Shown here piece after piece: positions 6,598 to 8,037 of a stretch of 8,037 bases of DNA. Origin of the DNA: JAVVHH01 sp964613945 (GTDB lineage: Bacteria; Pseudomonadota; Alphaproteobacteria; Acetobacterales; Acetobacteraceae); contig CAZTJC010000112.1 of assembly GCA_964613945.1 (NCBI GenBank), positions 1-8,037 of the forward strand. Reading direction: 5' to 3'. The notes beneath the pieces were generated by a model. That model worked only from the letters and a program-made list of their open reading frames with translations, did no database searches and was not told the DNA's origin. Made by a program: the position numbers and the translations under genes. The stretch's first letter is position 1, and each line of letters opens with the position of its first letter.

Positions 6598-7187
6598 CAG
6601 GTCTTCGGTTTAGGCGCGATCCCATCGAGCTGTCGATTGACGGACAGCACGTTGACGGTGGGCTCGCCGAGGATACCGAGCAACGGGCGCTTGGTCTCGC
6701 GCTCGATCAGCGCCGTCACGGTGGCGGCGGGCACGCCGCGGGCGGTGGCGACGCGGGGCGCCTGCGCCAGGGCGGAGGCCGGGCTGAGGTCCGGGTCCAG
6801 GCCGGAGGCGGAGGTGGTGACGAGATCGGGCGGCACGGGGCCTTGGATCCCCTCCGAGCGTGCCGTCGCCACGCGGGCCTCGACGGCATCCTTGAGGTCC
6901 TTCGAGCCCGGCGCGAAGTTGGTGGCGCCCGAGTTGTTGGCCTCGAACCCCTTGCCCGCCGCAGAGGCCCGCGGGTGCAGGTATTCGGCGCCGGCGAAGT
7001 CCTGGGCGATGAGCGCCGAGCCGATCACCCGGTCACCGTCCATCACCAGGCTGCCATTGGCTTGCGCCGGCATGGTGGCCTGCGCGATGCCGGTAATCAG
7101 CGCCGGATAGGCGACCCCGGTGATGGCGGCCAGCGCCACCAGCAGCACGGCGGCTGGCCGGATGGAGCGGCCGATTTCGTTCATCAT
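6597..7187 (-). CDS. kdpC: KdpC, potassium-transporting ATPase subunit C
   Basis: KdpC is the single-span subunit of the KdpFABC high-affinity potassium pump and stabilises and raises ATP affinity of KdpB. The 196-residue product has one N-terminal membrane helix (about 12-36) and then a periplasmic domain. Family signatures seen in order: TGVAYPALITGIAQ, QANGSLV, the YLHPRASA block (69-76; commonly FxxRPSA), SGATNFAPGS, PPDLVTTSASGLDPDLSP, APRVATARG and the closing GEPTVNVLSVNRQLD. The start is the first of two adjacent ATG codons (7185-7187 or 7182-7184), eight bases after a GGAG Shine-Dalgarno. The same frame is open further upstream but runs there out of frame through kdpB. The gene follows kdpB by 29 bases and overlaps kdpD by one. 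Confidence 0.97.
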   Translation of the reverse strand: MMNEIGRSIRPAAVLLVALAAITGVAYPALITGIAQATMPAQANGSLVMDGDRVIGSALIAQDFAGAEYLHPRASAAGKGFEANNSGATNFAPGSKDLKDAVEARVATARSEGIQGPVPPDLVTTSASGLDPDLSPASALAQAPRVATARGVPAATVTALIERETKRPLLGILGEPTVNVLSVNRQLDGIAPKPKT

Positions 7188-7195
7188 AGTAACGT

Positions 7196-7199
7196 CTCC
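7196..7199 (-). promoter_or_regulatory. Shine-Dalgarno of kdpC
   Basis: GGAG on the minus strand (in TGGAGACG) lies eight bases before the first ATG of kdpC. It decides the start, because the kdpC frame remains open far upstream through kdpB without homology. Confidence 0.7.
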
Positions 7200-7216
7200 A
7201 GAATGACTAGGGCGTG

Positions 7217-8037
7217 TTAGGCGAGGTGCAGGGCGGATACGACCAGGTCGATCAGCTTGATGCCGATGAACGGCGCCACCAGGCCACCGAAGCCGTAGAC
7301 GGCCAGGTTGCGCGCCAGCAGCGCGCCGGCGGGAGCGGGGCGGTATTTCACGCCCTTGAGCGCCAGCGGCACCAGCGCCGGGATGATCAGGGCGTTGAAG
7401 ATGATTGCCGACAGGATCGCGCTCTCCGGGCTGCCTAGCGCCATGACGTTCAGGCCGCCCAGCCCGGGATACAGCGCGACGAAGATCGCCGGCAGGATGG
7501 CGAAGTATTTCGCCACGTCGTTGGAGATCGAGAACGTGGTCAGGGCGCCGCGGGTCATCAGCATCTGTTTGCCGAGGCCGACGATCTCGATCAGCTTGGT
7601 TGGGTCGCTGTCGAGGTCGACCATGTTGCCGGCTTCGCGTGCCGCCTGGGTGCCGGTGTTCATCGCCACGCCGACATCGGATTGTGCCAAAGCCGGGGCG
7701 TCGTTGGTGCCGTCGCCGCACATGGCGACCAGCTTGCCGCCTTCCTGCTCGCGGCGGATCAGGGCGAGCTTGTCCTCCGGGGTGGCTTCGGCGAGGAAGT
7801 CGTCGACGCCGCTCTCGGCCGCGATGCTGGCGGCGGTGAGCGGGTTGTCGCCGGTGATCATCACCGTGCGGATGCCCATGCGGCGCAGCTCGCCGAAGCG
7901 CTCGCGGATGCCGGCCTTGACGATGTCCTTGAGGTGGACGACGCCAAGCAGGCGGTTGCCGTCGGCGACGGCCAGCGGGGTGCCGCCGGCGCGGGCGATC
8001 TCGTCGGCGATGGCGCGGATGTCGCGGGCGCCGCCCG
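7217..8037 (-). CDS. kdpB: KdpB, catalytic P-type ATPase subunit of the potassium pump, C-terminal 272 residues
   Basis: KdpB hydrolyses ATP to drive potassium import through KdpA. Only the C-terminal part (about 40% of a roughly 680-residue protein) is in the window; the frame is open to the right edge. The phosphorylated DKTGT and the actuator TGES motifs would lie outside. Visible are the end of the nucleotide-binding/phosphorylation domain with MITGDNPLTAA, FLAEATPEDKLALI and the hinge GDGTNDAPALAQSDVGVAMNTGTQAAREAGNMVDLDSDPTKL in register with E. coli KdpB, then the membrane domain starting at TRGALTTFSISNDVAKYFAI. That last segment keeps the charged Asp and Lys of the KdpB membrane helix (D583/K586 in E. 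coli numbering). The protein ends FIGIKLIDLVVSALHLA and stops at TAA (7217-7219). No frameshift or missing motif is seen in this part. Confidence 0.98.
   Translation of the reverse strand, partial: GGARDIRAIADEIARAGGTPLAVADGNRLLGVVHLKDIVKAGIRERFGELRRMGIRTVMITGDNPLTAASIAAESGVDDFLAEATPEDKLALIRREQEGGKLVAMCGDGTNDAPALAQSDVGVAMNTGTQAAREAGNMVDLDSDPTKLIEIVGLGKQMLMTRGALTTFSISNDVAKYFAILPAIFVALYPGLGGLNVMALGSPESAILSAIIFNALIIPALVPLALKGVKYRPAPAGALLARNLAVYGFGGLVAPFIGIKLIDLVVSALHLA

Noticed and set aside
7188..7721. N-terminal extension of kdpC, since its frame is open up to about 7721
   Set aside because: The extension overlaps kdpB in another frame, is Arg/Pro-rich with no homology, and a good Shine-Dalgarno precedes the ATG at 7187 where the KdpC family begins.

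Overview
The window is a GC-rich bacterial segment in which every gene I can support lies on the minus strand, so reading order runs from position 8037 down to 1. KdpB, KdpC, KdpD and KdpE, together with an NtrC-family regulator, point to a proteobacterium. The strong G/C third-position bias would suit a GC-rich alphaproteobacterium, but that placement is inference.

Right part (8037 to 3263): the distal end of a kdp potassium-uptake operon. It holds the C-terminal part of kdpB (P-type ATPase subunit, running off the window edge), kdpC, kdpD (sensor kinase) and kdpE (OmpR-type regulator). The genes are tightly packed. kdpC and kdpD share one base (TGATG), kdpD and kdpE overlap as ATGA, and kdpE has a very strong Shine-Dalgarno sequence inside the last codons of kdpD. 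The transporter subunits and the two-component system that normally induces them therefore look like one co-transcribed, translationally coupled unit. kdpF, kdpA and the operon promoter would lie beyond the right edge.

Middle part (3220 to 375): 42 bases after kdpE begins a second, unrelated two-component pair. It consists of a membrane-bound HAMP/HisKA sensor kinase and an NtrC-family sigma-54 activator with intact receiver, AAA+ (GAFTGA) and Fis-type DNA-binding domains. The two genes overlap.

Left part (374 to 1): a short intergenic region, then the first 100 codons of a calcineurin-like metallophosphoesterase gene that runs off the left edge. The main discovery candidate is here. The intergenic region carries a textbook -24/-12 sigma-54 promoter (334-349, minus strand) aimed at the phosphoesterase. 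Just upstream, inside the unconserved 3' tail of the activator gene, lie two related 15-bp palindromes whose centres are 22 bp apart, as expected for an enhancer bound by an NtrC-family protein. Together these suggest a compact circuit: sensor kinase -> sigma-54 activator -> metallophosphoesterase (and any genes after it). I do not recognise it as a described system. The signal sensed and the phosphoesterase substrate cannot be read from this window.
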